From assembly GCF_024753135.1 (NCBI RefSeq), contig NZ_JANUGP010000037.1:1-61464 (forward strand): a stretch of 61,464 bases of DNA, written 5' to 3'. Positions within the stretch are counted from its first letter, which is position 1. Each line of letters opens with the position of its first letter. Shown here in pieces: positions 39,501-47,693 of the stretch. The DNA comes from Streptomyces pyxinicus (lineage in GTDB: Bacteria; Actinomycetota; Actinomycetes; Streptomycetales; Streptomycetaceae). The position numbers and the translations under genes were made by a program. A model generated the notes under the pieces. It was not told the DNA's origin. It ran no database searches and saw only the letters and a program-made list of their open reading frames with translations.

Positions 39501-41504
39501 AAGGTGCGGATCGCCGGCGCCGACCACTGGGCGGCCGTCGAGGACGCGGGCCGGCTGCGCGACGCGCTCGGCACCGCCCTGCCCGTCGGCGTGCCCGAGG
39601 CCTTCACCGAGCCGGTCAAGGACCCGCTCGGCGACCTCCTCGCGCGCCACGCCCGCACCCACGGCCCGTTCACGTCCGCCGGCGCCGCGGCCCGCTTCGG
39701 TCTGGGCGTCGCGGTCACCGAGGGCGCGTTGCAGCGGCTCGCGGCGAACGGCCGGGTGGTGCAGGGCGAGTTCCACCCGGCGGGCATCGGCCAGGAGTGG
39801 TGCGACGCCACCGTACTGCGCCGGCTGCGCCGCCGGTCCCTCGCGGCGCTGCGCCACGAGCTGGAACCCGTGCCACCGCCGGCGCTCGCGCAGTTCCTGC
39901 CGCAGTGGCAGCACATCGGCAAGGGCCACGGGCTGCGGGGCATCGACGGACTGGCGCGCGCCGTCGAGCAGTTGCAGGGTGCCTCCGTGCCCGCCTCCGC
40001 GCTGGAGAAGCTGGTGCTGCCGTCGCGGGTGGCGAACTACACGCCCGCGATGCTGGACGAACTGACCGCCGCGGGCGAGGTCGTGTGGGCCGGCGCGGGT
40101 GCCCTGCCCGGCAAGGACGGCTGGATCTCCCTCTACCTCGCCGACGCGGCACCACTATTGCTGCCGCCCCCGCACCCGCTGGAGCTGACGGCGCTGCACC
40201 AGTCGGTCCTCGACGCCCTCTCCGGCGGCTACGGCCTGTTCTTCCGTCAGATCGCCGACCAGGTCCGGGCCACCACCCACCCGGAGGCCACCGACCCCCA
40301 ACTCGCCGACTCCCTCTGGGACCTGGCCTGGTCGGGCCGGCTCACCAACGACACCCTCACCCCCCTGCGCTCCCTGCTCGGCTCGGGCCGTACGGCGGGT
40401 TCGACGGCGCATCGCGCCAAGCGCGGCGTCCCGCGCGGCCGGTACGGCTCACTGACGGCCGCCGCCCGTGCCACGGCCTCGCGCACCGGCCCGCCGACCG
40501 TCGCCGGACGCTGGTCGCTGCTGCCCACCGCCGAACCGGACGCCACCGTGCGCGCGCACGCGCTGGCCCGGACCCTGCTCGACCGGCACGGTGTGGTCAC
40601 CCGGGGAGCGGTGGCGGCGGAGGGCGTCGAGGGCGGTTTCTCGGCGGTGTACCGGGTGCTGTCCGCGTTCGAGGACAGCGGCCAGGCGCGGCGCGGCTAC
40701 GTCGTCGAGGGCCTCGGCGCGGCCCAGTTCGCGATGGACGGCGCGGTGGACCGGCTGCGGGCCGTGTCCAACGCGCGCGAGCGGGGCGAGGCGCTGCCCG
40801 CCCCGGACCGCCCGAACGGCTTCCCCGAGCCGGGCTTCCCGCAGGGCACCGGTACCGCCGGTTCCGCTCACGGCCACACCCCCTCCGACGGCTTCGACGG
40901 CACCGACAGCGGCTTCGCGCACCCCGGTCTGGACGGCGACTTCACCTGGCCGCCGCCGGACCAACCCGCCGGCCCCGACGCGTACGTTCCCCCGCGTGAC
41001 CTGGCCGACCCCTTCGCCGCCCCCGGCTACGGCGGCCCCCGAGGCAGCGGCCCCTCGGCCTACGGCCGCGCGGGAAGCCGGGGTTTCGGCGGCGGCCGTA
41101 CCCCGTCACCCGACCCGCGTGCCGTGGTCCTGGCCGCCGCCGACCCGGCGAACGCCTTCGGCGCGGCCCTGCCCTGGCCGGAGCCGCCGACCGGCGCCGG
41201 ACACAAACCCGGCCGCAAGGCGGGCTCGCTGGTGGTCCTGGTCGCCGGGGAGCTGGCGCTGTACATGGAACGCGGCGGCAAGACCCTGCTGGCCTGGCCC
41301 ACCGCGCCGGACACCGACGCCGGGGAGGACGCGCGGCTGCGCACCGCCGCCGAGGCGCTCGCCACGGCGGCCCGCGCCGGCTCCCTCGGCACGGTCACGG
41401 TCGAACGGATCAACGGTGCCCAGGCGTTGACCGCCCCCATGGGCACCCTCCTGGAGGCGGCGGGCTTCGTCGCGACCCCGCGCGGCCTGCGCCTGAGAGC
41501 GTGA
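36540..41504 (+). CDS. lhr: ATP-dependent helicase Lhr, long form
   Basis: A 1654-residue superfamily 2 helicase, a 3'-5' DNA translocase and DNA/RNA helicase linked with DNA repair. The helicase core occupies the first 460 residues: Q-motif region FTGAFSAPTAAQAGAWQAI, Walker A VVAPTGSGKT, DEVH box VILDEVHAV, FANSRRLAERL, and motif VI GLQRVGRAGHQVG. The winged-helix, beta-barrel and DUF4011/Lhr C-terminal domains follow (RYPSDAFAELRPRVVWDRVTG; RVANYTPAMLDEL). A 100-residue Gly/Pro/Ser-rich stretch (about 1420-1525) interrupts the C-terminal part. ATG at 36540 follows AGGATGGACGC. The adjacent nei gene starts 56 bases later. Confidence 0.95.
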   Translation: MVSSAHRALDGFSPATRGWFTGAFSAPTAAQAGAWQAIQQGSDVLVVAPTGSGKTLAAFLAALDQLAAAPPPADPKKRCRVLYVSPLKALAVDVERNLRSPLTGIRQESVRRGLPEPEIRVGIRSGDTPPAERRALSTRPPDILITTPESLFLMLTSATRDALTGVETVILDEVHAVAGTKRGAHLALTLERLDELLPKPARRIGLSATVRPVDEIGRYLSPRRKVEIVQPESGKEFDLSVVVPVQDMGELGGSPATEAAEGGERPSIWPHVEERITDLVQSHRSTIVFANSRRLAERLCNRLNEIAYERATGESLDEHHAPAELMGGSGAAAGAPPVIARAHHGSVSKEQRALVEEDLKAGRLPAVVATSSLELGIDMGAVDLVVQVESPPSVASGLQRVGRAGHQVGAVSTGVVFPKYRGDLVQAAVVTERMRTGSIESLRVPANPLDVLAQQVVAMTALDTWQYDDLLTVVRRAAPFASLPESAFTAVLDMLAGRYPSDAFAELRPRVVWDRVTGTVTGRPGAQRLAVTSGGTIPDRGLFGVFLAGSDPKKGGGRVGELDEEMVYESRVGDVFTLGTSSWRIEDITRDRVLVSPAPGVPGRLPFWKGDQLGRPLELGRAVGAFLREVGSLPQDDARLRLLAAGLDAWAADNVLAYLDEQREACGHIPDDRTIVVERFRDELGDWRVVVHSPFGAQVHAPWALALGARLSERYGMDAQVMHADDGIVLRLPDADLMGLDLLDQQPARTGTEYDGEQAPVGAADVVFDKGEVDQVVTDQVGGSALFASRFRECAARALLLPRRSPGKRTPLWQQRQRAAQLLQVASEFGSFPIVLEAVRECLQDVFDVPGLVELMGDVESRKVRLVEVTTPEPSPFARSLLFGYVAQFLYEGDSPLAERRAAALSLDSRLLAELLGQAELRELLDADVLTDLERELQWLADDRRVKDVEGTADVLRVLGPLTDAELLARGADPHWARELAGARRAIKVRIAGADHWAAVEDAGRLRDALGTALPVGVPEAFTEPVKDPLGDLLARHARTHGPFTSAGAAARFGLGVAVTEGALQRLAANGRVVQGEFHPAGIGQEWCDATVLRRLRRRSLAALRHELEPVPPPALAQFLPQWQHIGKGHGLRGIDGLARAVEQLQGASVPASALEKLVLPSRVANYTPAMLDELTAAGEVVWAGAGALPGKDGWISLYLADAAPLLLPPPHPLELTALHQSVLDALSGGYGLFFRQIADQVRATTHPEATDPQLADSLWDLAWSGRLTNDTLTPLRSLLGSGRTAGSTAHRAKRGVPRGRYGSLTAAARATASRTGPPTVAGRWSLLPTAEPDATVRAHALARTLLDRHGVVTRGAVAAEGVEGGFSAVYRVLSAFEDSGQARRGYVVEGLGAAQFAMDGAVDRLRAVSNARERGEALPAPDRPNGFPEPGFPQGTGTAGSAHGHTPSDGFDGTDSGFAHPGLDGDFTWPPPDQPAGPDAYVPPRDLADPFAAPGYGGPRGSGPSAYGRAGSRGFGGGRTPSPDPRAVVLAAADPANAFGAALPWPEPPTGAGHKPGRKAGSLVVLVAGELALYMERGGKTLLAWPTAPDTDAGEDARLRTAAEALATAARAGSLGTVTVERINGAQALTAPMGTLLEAAGFVATPRGLRLRA

Positions 41505-41560
41505 CCCCGGTGGCACCGGTGCTCCGCGCCTCCGTCCGCCCATCGTGGCACCCTTGACGC

Positions 41561-42406
41561 ATGCCCGAAGGTGACACGGTCTGGCAGGCGGCGCGGCGGC
41601 TGCACGAGGCACTCGCGGGCCGGACGCTGACGCGCAGCGACTTCCGGGTGCCGAAGTACGCGACGGTCGACCTCACCGGCCGAGGGGTGCTCGCCACCCT
41701 CGCGCGCGGCAAGCACCTGTTCACCCGGTTCGAGGGCGGCCTGAGTCTGCACTCCCATCTGCGGATGGAGGGCGCCTGGAAGGTGTTCGGGACCGGTGAG
41801 CGCTGGCGGGGCGGAGCGGCGTACCAGATCCGGGTGATCCTCGGCACCGCCGACCGCGCGGCTGTCGGCTACCGCCTCCCGGTGCTGGAACTGCTGCGCA
41901 CGACCGAGGAGGAGAACGTCGTCGGTCATCTGGGCCCCGACCTGCTCGGGCCGGACTGGGACCCCGCACACGCCCTGGCCAACGTGCTCGCCGACCCCGC
42001 CCGCCAGCTCGGCGAGGCCCTCCTCGACCAGCGGAATCTGGCCGGGATCGGCAACGTCTACAAGAGCGAGCTGTGCTTCCTGCTCGGTGTCACGCCCTGG
42101 CTGCCCGCCGGCGCGCTCCCCGCCGACCGCGCGGACAAGCTCCCCGTCCTCGCCAAGAAGCTGCTGGAGGCCAACCGCGACCGCCCGGTCCGCAGGACCA
42201 CCGGTCTGCCCGGCCAGGACCTGTTCGTCTACAGCCGCGCCCCGCGCCCCTGCCTGCGCTGCGGCACCTCGATCCGGGTGGCCGACCAGGGCGACGGCTC
42301 GCAGGACCGTCCGACCTACTGGTGCCCCACCTGCCAGACCGGCCCGGCACCCGCCCCCGGCTCCCCCCAGCGCTGGCGCGACCGTTACCCCCGCCGCACC
42401 GCCTGA
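41561..42406 (+). CDS. Fpg/Nei-family DNA glycosylase
   Basis: A 281-residue bifunctional glycosylase/AP lyase that removes oxidised bases. Pro2-Glu3 (MPEGDTVWQAARRL) form the catalytic N-terminus, a helix-two-turns-helix lies at LLDQRNLAGIGNVYKSELCF, and the C-terminal zinc finger is CLRCGTSI...YWCPTCQ with the C-x2-C-x-C-x2-C pattern. The PEGDTVW start puts it in the Nei2/endonuclease VIII group of actinobacteria. ATG at 41561. It lies downstream of lhr on the same strand, and the two are a common repair pair. Confidence 0.95.
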   Translation: MPEGDTVWQAARRLHEALAGRTLTRSDFRVPKYATVDLTGRGVLATLARGKHLFTRFEGGLSLHSHLRMEGAWKVFGTGERWRGGAAYQIRVILGTADRAAVGYRLPVLELLRTTEEENVVGHLGPDLLGPDWDPAHALANVLADPARQLGEALLDQRNLAGIGNVYKSELCFLLGVTPWLPAGALPADRADKLPVLAKKLLEANRDRPVRRTTGLPGQDLFVYSRAPRPCLRCGTSIRVADQGDGSQDRPTYWCPTCQTGPAPAPGSPQRWRDRYPRRTA

Positions 42407-42428
42407 CCGGCAGAACACCCCGGCGCAC

Positions 42429-42737
42429 TCAGAGCGGAGCGGACTCCTCGCCCGGACGAGGCCGCCGAGCCCGGGGCGCCGCCCCGGTGACACCGTCCAG
42501 CCGCCACGCGCCGCCCCAGCGCCCCGCCGGGACGGCTCCGGCCGCGTCCCCCTTCGGTACACAGTGCACCGGCAGCAGACCCAGCCCCCAGCCGCCGGCC
42601 GCCACGGCCCCCTCCAGCACGCCCGCCCCCTCCCCCAGGGCGAGCCTCAGCACGGCCCACCACCACACCGCCCCGCACCCCAGCGCGAGCCCCCAGCGCA
42701 CCCCCGACCGCCCCCCGCGCACTATTCGCCCCACCAT
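42429..42737 (-). CDS. Small membrane protein, unknown function
   Basis: A 102-residue protein with one or two hydrophobic helices (WGLALGCGAVWWWAVLRLALG, 15-35; VAAGGWGLGLLPV, about 45-58) and a basic, Arg/Pro-rich C-terminus. ATG at 42737 is preceded by AGGAGGTGG, among the best ribosome-binding sites in the window, which is the main support that it is translated. I do not recognise the family. It converges with the glycosylase gene and follows dps in the same direction. Confidence 0.55.
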   Translation of the reverse strand: MVGRIVRGGRSGVRWGLALGCGAVWWWAVLRLALGEGAGVLEGAVAAGGWGLGLLPVHCVPKGDAAGAVPAGRWGGAWRLDGVTGAAPRARRPRPGEESAPL

Positions 42738-42864
42738 GTCCGCACCACCTCCTGCCGGACGCTAACCGGTGCCCTCGGAGATCGAGAGGGCGCATCGAGG
42801 GCACACGGACGCAGACGGCGCCGCCCCCGGGGGGACGGACCGGGTCATCCGGGCGTGGGCGGCC

Positions 42865-43335
42865 TCAGACGTGCTCCGCCTGGAACATCCAGTGATGTTT
42901 CTCCAGATCCGCCGTGATCTGGATGAACAGGTCCTGCGACACCGGGTCCGCCTCAGCGGTGGCCGCCACCCGTTCCCGCATTCGGGTGATGACGGAGCCC
43001 AGCGCGTGCACCATCGCGCCGACCGCGTCCGCGTCCTCGATCCAGCCGCCCGGGGTCGTCTCGATACCACTGCCGGCGGCCACCGTGGCGGCGCGGCCGT
43101 CGGGCGGGACGCCCAGCGCGGAGGCCCGCTCGGCGACGGTGTCGGAGTGGGCGCGCGCGGAGTCCACGACCTCGTCCAGCTGAAGGTGGATGGAGCGGAA
43201 CCGGGGCCCGACGACGTTCCAGTGGATCTGCTTGGCGGTCAGGGCGAGGTCCACCAGATCGACCAGCGCGCCTTGCAGCGCCTCGGCGACGACCTTGAGG
43301 TCCGCGTCGTCCAGCGGGCTCTTCACGACGTACAT
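42865..43335 (-). CDS. dpsB: Dps-family ferritin-like DNA-protection protein
   Basis: A 156-residue Dps protein that stores iron and protects DNA. The ferroxidase site is formed by HWNVVGPRFRSIHLQLDEVVD (residues about 37-57), and the C-terminal helix has TADLEKHHWMFQAEHV. I chose ATG at 43335 after GGAGGAA; an in-frame start ten codons earlier has no site. It corresponds by position to the S. coelicolor protein I remember as DpsB. Streptomycetes usually have three Dps proteins that vary in tail length; this one has only a short N-tail. Confidence 0.9.
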   Translation of the reverse strand: MYVVKSPLDDADLKVVAEALQGALVDLVDLALTAKQIHWNVVGPRFRSIHLQLDEVVDSARAHSDTVAERASALGVPPDGRAATVAAGSGIETTPGGWIEDADAVGAMVHALGSVITRMRERVAATAEADPVSQDLFIQITADLEKHHWMFQAEHV

Positions 43336-43408
43336 CCGCTTCCTCCGGTGTTCGGGCCCCGTCACATCCCTCCCACCATGACCGCAGCGCCCTTGACCGG
43401 CAACGCGA

Positions 43409-43454
43409 AGGCCCCGGCCGGTCCGCCCAGTTCCTGGGGGATCGGCCGGGGCCT
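43409..43454. terminator. Hairpin between clgR and dps
   Basis: A 12-base-pair perfect stem (AGGCCCCGGCCG 43409-43420; CGGCCGGGGCCT 43443-43454) with a 22-base loop that itself holds a small CCAG/CTGG hairpin. It lies 38 bases beyond the clgR stop on the minus strand, so it probably ends clgR transcription and isolates dps. Confidence 0.75.
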
Positions 43455-43491
43455 CACTCGTATCGGGGTGGCTATGCCGCGTGCGCGGGTG

Positions 43492-43866
43492 TCACGCGGC
43501 GACCACGTCCACGGCCTCGGCGGGCGCCTTGATGGTCACCCGTTCCGGTGGCACACCGGTCACCGAGACGGAACCCAGCATCGGACGGACCGACGTGGTC
43601 ACGGGCTCGGTGGCCGCGGCGGACCTGGCCAGCTCGGCGAGCGCCAGCTCGTCGCTCACTTCGCGCATGAGTTCCGACATCCGTACGTCCAGCGCGTCGC
43701 AGATGGCGGAGAGCAGCTCGGAGGACGCCTCCTTCTGCCCCCGCTCCACCTCGGAGAGATAGCCGAGTGAGACTCGGGCGGACGAGGAGACTTCGCGCAG
43801 AGTACGGCCCTGGCGTTGGCGCTGCCGACGCAGCACGTCACCCAGCAGGCGACGGAGCAGAATCAT
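43492..43866 (-). CDS. clgR: Transcriptional regulator ClgR (XRE family)
   Basis: ClgR activates clp protease genes and other stress functions. The 124-residue protein begins MILLRRLLGDVLRRQRQRQ, has an XRE helix-turn-helix (GRTLREVSSSARVSLGYLSEVERGQKEAS, key part SLGYLSEVERGQKE), and ends with VDVVAA. C-terminal hydrophobic-Ala-Ala tails mark ClgR/PopR for ClpP degradation in Streptomyces, so this end likely carries a degron. ATG at 43866 follows GGAGG. The order rimO-pgsA-cinA-clgR on one strand is the conserved actinobacterial arrangement that supports the name. Confidence 0.9.
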   Translation of the reverse strand: MILLRRLLGDVLRRQRQRQGRTLREVSSSARVSLGYLSEVERGQKEASSELLSAICDALDVRMSELMREVSDELALAELARSAAATEPVTTSVRPMLGSVSVTGVPPERVTIKAPAEAVDVVAA

Positions 43867-43975
43867 CGGTGGCTCCCTCCTCGGACCGCGTAGCCGCATC
43901 CTTCTCGCCCCACCGTACCGCCTTGCGCCGCGGCCGTGCGGGGAGCGATGTCGTGTTCACTCAGGGCTGCAAACA

Positions 43976-44521
43976 TCAAAACCCCCCGTTCCGTTCCGTA
44001 TCCTGTGCCCGCTCATTCCCGGTCTGTTCGCCCGCCAGCTGCTCCAAAAGCACTGCGAGTACGCTCCGTACACTCTCCATACGAATTTCCGCACGGCCGC
44101 CGTTCAACCGCAGGGCCGCCACTTTTCCGCCACCGGCAGAACCAGCGCGATCCGTCACAGGGCCGTCGACGGCGACGAAAACCGTGCCGACGGGCTTGCC
44201 GTCCTGCGGCTCGGGGCCCGCCACTCCGGTGGTCGCGATGCCCCAGTCGGCACCGAGGACTTTGCGCACCCCGGCCGCCATCTGGGCCGCCACCTGCGGA
44301 TCCACCGCTCCGTGCCGCGCCAGCAGATCGTCGTCGACCCCCAGCAGCTCGTGCTTGAGTCCGGTGGCGTACGCGGTGATGGAGCCCCGGAACACCCTGG
44401 ACGCCCCCGGCACCGCCGTGATCTCCGCCGCCACCAGGCCACCGGTCAGCGACTCGGCGACGGCGAGGGTGTCTTCCCTCACGGTCAGTAGTCGCACCAG
44501 TTCGGTGGCCGGGGAACTCAC
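43976..44521 (-). CDS. cinA: CinA-family nicotinamide-nucleotide amidase domain protein
   Basis: A 181-residue single-domain CinA C-terminal protein, predicted to deamidate nicotinamide mononucleotide (PncC-like). Motifs are LAVAESLTGGLVAAEITAVPGAS, the serine of the ESLTGG loop being catalytic, and IATTGVAGPEPQDGKPVGTVFVA. The gene starts with GTG at 44521 and overlaps the pgsA stop by four bases. The molybdopterin-binding N-domain of full-length CinA is missing. It lies between pgsA and clgR. Confidence 0.93.
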   Translation of the reverse strand: MSSPATELVRLLTVREDTLAVAESLTGGLVAAEITAVPGASRVFRGSITAYATGLKHELLGVDDDLLARHGAVDPQVAAQMAAGVRKVLGADWGIATTGVAGPEPQDGKPVGTVFVAVDGPVTDRAGSAGGGKVAALRLNGGRAEIRMESVRSVLAVLLEQLAGEQTGNERAQDTERNGGF

Positions 44522-45288
44522 GCTTCCGTCTCCTCCAACGCCGCCGCGCGCTCGGCGATTCCCTGCCTGCGCAGCACAATGGCTTGTCTTACATAGTCGA
44601 GGCCGGTGACGACGGTCAGCACGACCGCCGCGGCCATCACCCAGAACCTCAGGGTGGCCAGCCATCCCGTCAGTGCCAGCACGTACATCCCGACGGCCAC
44701 GCCCTGGGTGAGCGTCTTGAGCTTGCCGCCGCGGCTGGCGGGGATCACGCCGTAGCGAATGACCAGAAAACGCAGCAGCGTGATGCCGAGTTCCCGGCCG
44801 AGGATCACCACCGTCACCCACCACGGCAGATCGCCGAGCGCGGACAGACAGATCAGCGCCGCCCCCATGATCGCCTTGTCGGCGATGGGGTCGGCGATCT
44901 TCCCGAAGTCGGTGACCAGGTCGTAGGTGCGCGCCAGGTGACCGTCGAACAGGTCGGTGATCATGGCGATGGCGAAGGCCGCCCAGGCCAGCGAGCGCCA
45001 GGCCGGGTCGTAGCCGCCGTCGGCCAGCATCAGCGCCACGAAGCCGGGCACCAGCACGAGCCGGAGCATGGTCAGCAGGTTGGCGACGTTCCAGACGCTG
45101 GCCTGGTTGACGGCCGCGGCGGCGATCTTCGCACCGCGCGCGGGCCGGCCGTCGACGGCAGGTCCGGCGCCGGGGACGGGGGCAGAAGCGGAGACCTCGG
45201 GGGCAACGCCGTCGTCGGCGGCGGCGGTCCCACGGGCGCCGTGCGCGCCGGAGGAGCCGCCCGCGGCGGATGCCGGGACTCCGGTCAT
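44518..45288 (-). CDS. pgsA: CDP-alcohol phosphatidyltransferase (PgsA-like)
   Basis: A 256-residue integral-membrane enzyme making phosphatidylglycerophosphate from CDP-diacylglycerol and glycerol-3-phosphate. The catalytic motif D-G-x2-A-R-x8-G-x3-D-x3-D is exact: DLFDGHLARTYDLVTDFGK then ADPIADK. Five or six membrane helices follow the first 60 residues, which are an Ala/Pro/Gly-rich hydrophilic extension. The ATG at 45288 overlaps the rimO stop (ATGA) and its stop overlaps cinA, so rimO-pgsA-cinA are coupled. Confidence 0.93.
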   Translation of the reverse strand: MTGVPASAAGGSSGAHGARGTAAADDGVAPEVSASAPVPGAGPAVDGRPARGAKIAAAAVNQASVWNVANLLTMLRLVLVPGFVALMLADGGYDPAWRSLAWAAFAIAMITDLFDGHLARTYDLVTDFGKIADPIADKAIMGAALICLSALGDLPWWVTVVILGRELGITLLRFLVIRYGVIPASRGGKLKTLTQGVAVGMYVLALTGWLATLRFWVMAAAVVLTVVTGLDYVRQAIVLRRQGIAERAAALEETEA

Positions 45289-46757
45289 CTGCCCGCCTCC
45301 TCACTACACGCGAGCGAGCCGGTCAGCGGCTCGGCAACCAGGTCGACACCCTCCGTACCGACCACCTTCGCCTCGACCATACGTCCGACGCTCAGGCCCG
45401 CGCCGCTCGTGAGCAGCACCTGGCCGTCCGTCTCGGGGGCCTGGTGCTCCGCGCGGCCGTACACGCCCTCCTCGTCGTCCACCGACTCCACCAGGACGTG
45501 CACGCTCTCGCCGAGGCGCTCCTCGGCGCGCTGCGAGACCAGTTCCTCGGCCAGCCGGGAGATGTGCGCCAGGCGCTCGGCGACCAGGTCCGGATCGAGC
45601 TTGCCGTCGTAGGTCGCGGCCTCGGTGCCCTCCTCGTCGGAGTAGCCGAAGACACCGATGGCGTCCAGGCGCGCGCCGTTCAGGAAGCGTTCCAGCTCGG
45701 CCAGGTCGGCCTCGCTCTCGCCGGGGAAGCCGACGATGAAGTTGGAGCGCACACCGGCCTGGGGGGCCTTGCCGCGGATGGTGTCGAGCAGTTCCAGGAA
45801 GCGGTCGGTGTCGCCGAAGCGGCGCATGGCGCGCAGCACGTTCGGCGCGGAGTGCTGGAAGGACAGGTCGAAGTACGGGGCGATCTTCGGCGTCGAGGTC
45901 AGGACGTCGATCAGGCCGGGGCGCATCTCGGCCGGCTGGAGGTAGCTGACGCGCACCCGCTCGATGCCGTCGACCGCCGCGAGGTCCGGCAGCAGGGACT
46001 CCAGCAGGCGGATGTCGCCCAGGTCCTTGCCGTAGGAGGTGTTGTTCTCGGAGACCAGCATGATCTCCTTCACGCCCTGCTCGGCCAGCCAGCGCGTCTC
46101 GTTCAGGACGTCGCCGGGGCGGCGGGAGATGAAGGAGCCGCGGAAGGACGGGATGGCGCAGAAGGAGCAGCGCCGGTCGCAGCCGGAGGCCAGCTTGACC
46201 GAGGCGACCGGCGCGCCGTCCAGACGCCGGCGCAGGGGCGCGCGGGGGCCGGAGGCGGGCGCCAGGCCGTCGGGGAGGTCGGCCGGGCCGTGTCCGGGCA
46301 GCGCGACCGCGGCGGCCGACTCCTGCCGCTCGGCGGGGCTGATCGGCAGCAGCTTGCGGCGGTCGCGGGGGGTGTGGGCGGCGTGGATGCCGCCGGACAG
46401 GATGGTCTGGAGGCGGTCGGAGATGTCCGCGTAGTCGTCGAAGCCGAGCACGCCGTCGGCCTCGGGCAGCGCCTCGGCCAGGTCCTTGCCGTACCGCTCG
46501 GCCATGCAGCCCACCGCCACGACGGCCTGGGTTCTGCCATGCCCCTTGAGGTCGTTGGCCTCCAGCAGAGCGTCGACGGAGTCCTTCTTGGCGGCTTCGA
46601 CGAAACCGCAGGTGTTGACCACGGCGACGTCGGCGTCCGTGGCGTCCTCGACGAGCTGCCAGCCGTCCGCCTCCAAACGGCCTGCGAGCTCCTCGGAATC
46701 CACCTCGTTACGAGCGCAGCCGAGAGTGACGAGTGCGACGGTACGGCGTTCAGGCAT
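45285..46757 (-). CDS. rimO: Ribosomal protein S12 methylthiotransferase RimO
   Basis: A 490-residue radical-SAM methylthiotransferase acting on S12 Asp88. It has an N-terminal cluster site (LVTLGCARNEVDSEEL, VVNTCGFVEAAKKDS, VGCMAERYG), a radical SAM centre CDRRCSFCAIPSF, and a C-terminal TRAM domain. An approximately 50-residue Pro/Ala-rich segment separates the N-domain and radical SAM core (around residues 145-195), longer than in E. coli. I chose ATG at 46757, where the family similarity begins; its ribosome-binding site is weak. It is a paralogue of MiaB at 15.8-17.4 kb. Confidence 0.95.
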   Translation of the reverse strand: MPERRTVALVTLGCARNEVDSEELAGRLEADGWQLVEDATDADVAVVNTCGFVEAAKKDSVDALLEANDLKGHGRTQAVVAVGCMAERYGKDLAEALPEADGVLGFDDYADISDRLQTILSGGIHAAHTPRDRRKLLPISPAERQESAAAVALPGHGPADLPDGLAPASGPRAPLRRRLDGAPVASVKLASGCDRRCSFCAIPSFRGSFISRRPGDVLNETRWLAEQGVKEIMLVSENNTSYGKDLGDIRLLESLLPDLAAVDGIERVRVSYLQPAEMRPGLIDVLTSTPKIAPYFDLSFQHSAPNVLRAMRRFGDTDRFLELLDTIRGKAPQAGVRSNFIVGFPGESEADLAELERFLNGARLDAIGVFGYSDEEGTEAATYDGKLDPDLVAERLAHISRLAEELVSQRAEERLGESVHVLVESVDDEEGVYGRAEHQAPETDGQVLLTSGAGLSVGRMVEAKVVGTEGVDLVAEPLTGSLACSEEAGR

Positions 46758-46850
46758 GGGCTCAAGACTACTTTGTCCCACCGACACCCCGCGTCGACGG
46801 GGTTGGCCGAGCCCGGCCGACCCCGTCAGGTGCGCCACCCGAGGGGCGGC

Positions 46851-47693
46851 TCAGCCGGCCTCGGGGTCGCCCTTCGTGTACGTGAGGCGCTGCACCGAGC
46901 CCTGCTGGAAGGTGTCCTCGATCTTCTTGCCGTTGACGTAGAGCTGGATCGCGCCCGCGTCGCCGAGGATCAGGTTGATCTTGGTGCTGTCCTGGAAGGT
47001 CTTGGACTCGCCCTTGTTCAGCAGTCCGTCGAAGAGCATCCGGCCGTTGTGGTCCTTGGCCGAGATCCAGCTGCGTCCCTCGGGCGCGCTGACCCGGACG
47101 GTGACCTTGTCCTGGGGCGCGGCGGCGATGGCGCTGTCGGTGGGCTCCCCGGCCGGCTCGGCGGGCTTGTCCTTGGCGGGCGCGGGTGCGGCCGACTTGC
47201 TGGCCGCCGGGGTGGCTCCCTCGGTGACCTGCGACTTCGCGTCGTTGTCGGACCCGCCGCCCTTGACCGCGGTGAAGCCGACGAAGCCGATCACGACGAC
47301 GATCGCGGCGACCATGGCCGCGGTCCAGTTGGGGCCGCGCCGCTCGGGACGGATCCGCTCCGCCTCGAACAGGGGTGCGGCGGGGGTGGGGGCGGGCCGG
47401 CCGCCGTGCTCGGCGTCGAACTGGGCGATCAGCGGCTCGGGGTCGAGATGGACGGCCTTGGCCAGCGTGCGCAGGTGTCCGCGGGCGTACACGTCGCCGC
47501 CGCAGGGGGCGAAGTCGTCCGCCTCGATGGCGTGCACGATGGCGATACGGACACGAGTGGCGCTGCTGACATCGTCCACGGTGAGCCCGGCCGCGATCCG
47601 CGCCTGCCGCAGCGCGCGGCCCACGGAGACGCGGGCTTCCTGGGACTCGTCTCGGAACGGACGCTCGTCTTCAGGGGAGTTGCCGAGGGACAC
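46851..47693 (-). CDS. RodZ-like helix-turn-helix membrane protein
   Basis: A 280-residue protein with a cytoplasmic XRE helix-turn-helix (VGRALRQARIAAGLTVDDVS at about 24-43 and ATRVRIAIVHAIEADDF), one transmembrane helix (AAMVAAIVVVIGFVGFTAV, about 123-141), a Pro/Ala/Lys-rich linker and a C-terminal DUF4115 domain (VRVSAPEGRSWISAKDHNGRML represented by APEGRSWISAKD). This is the RodZ/helical cytoskeletal architecture. I chose GTG at 47693; a GTG at 47720 is possible and neither has a strong site. It lies between ftsK and rimO, with cell-envelope logic but no proved role. Confidence 0.88.
   Translation of the reverse strand: MSLGNSPEDERPFRDESQEARVSVGRALRQARIAAGLTVDDVSSATRVRIAIVHAIEADDFAPCGGDVYARGHLRTLAKAVHLDPEPLIAQFDAEHGGRPAPTPAAPLFEAERIRPERRGPNWTAAMVAAIVVVIGFVGFTAVKGGGSDNDAKSQVTEGATPAASKSAAPAPAKDKPAEPAGEPTDSAIAAAPQDKVTVRVSAPEGRSWISAKDHNGRMLFDGLLNKGESKTFQDSTKINLILGDAGAIQLYVNGKKIEDTFQQGSVQRLTYTKGDPEAG

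Noticed and set aside
36156..39929. A 1257-codon frame antisense to lhr
   Set aside because: Shadow of codon-position GC bias; the helicase motifs lie on the plus strand.
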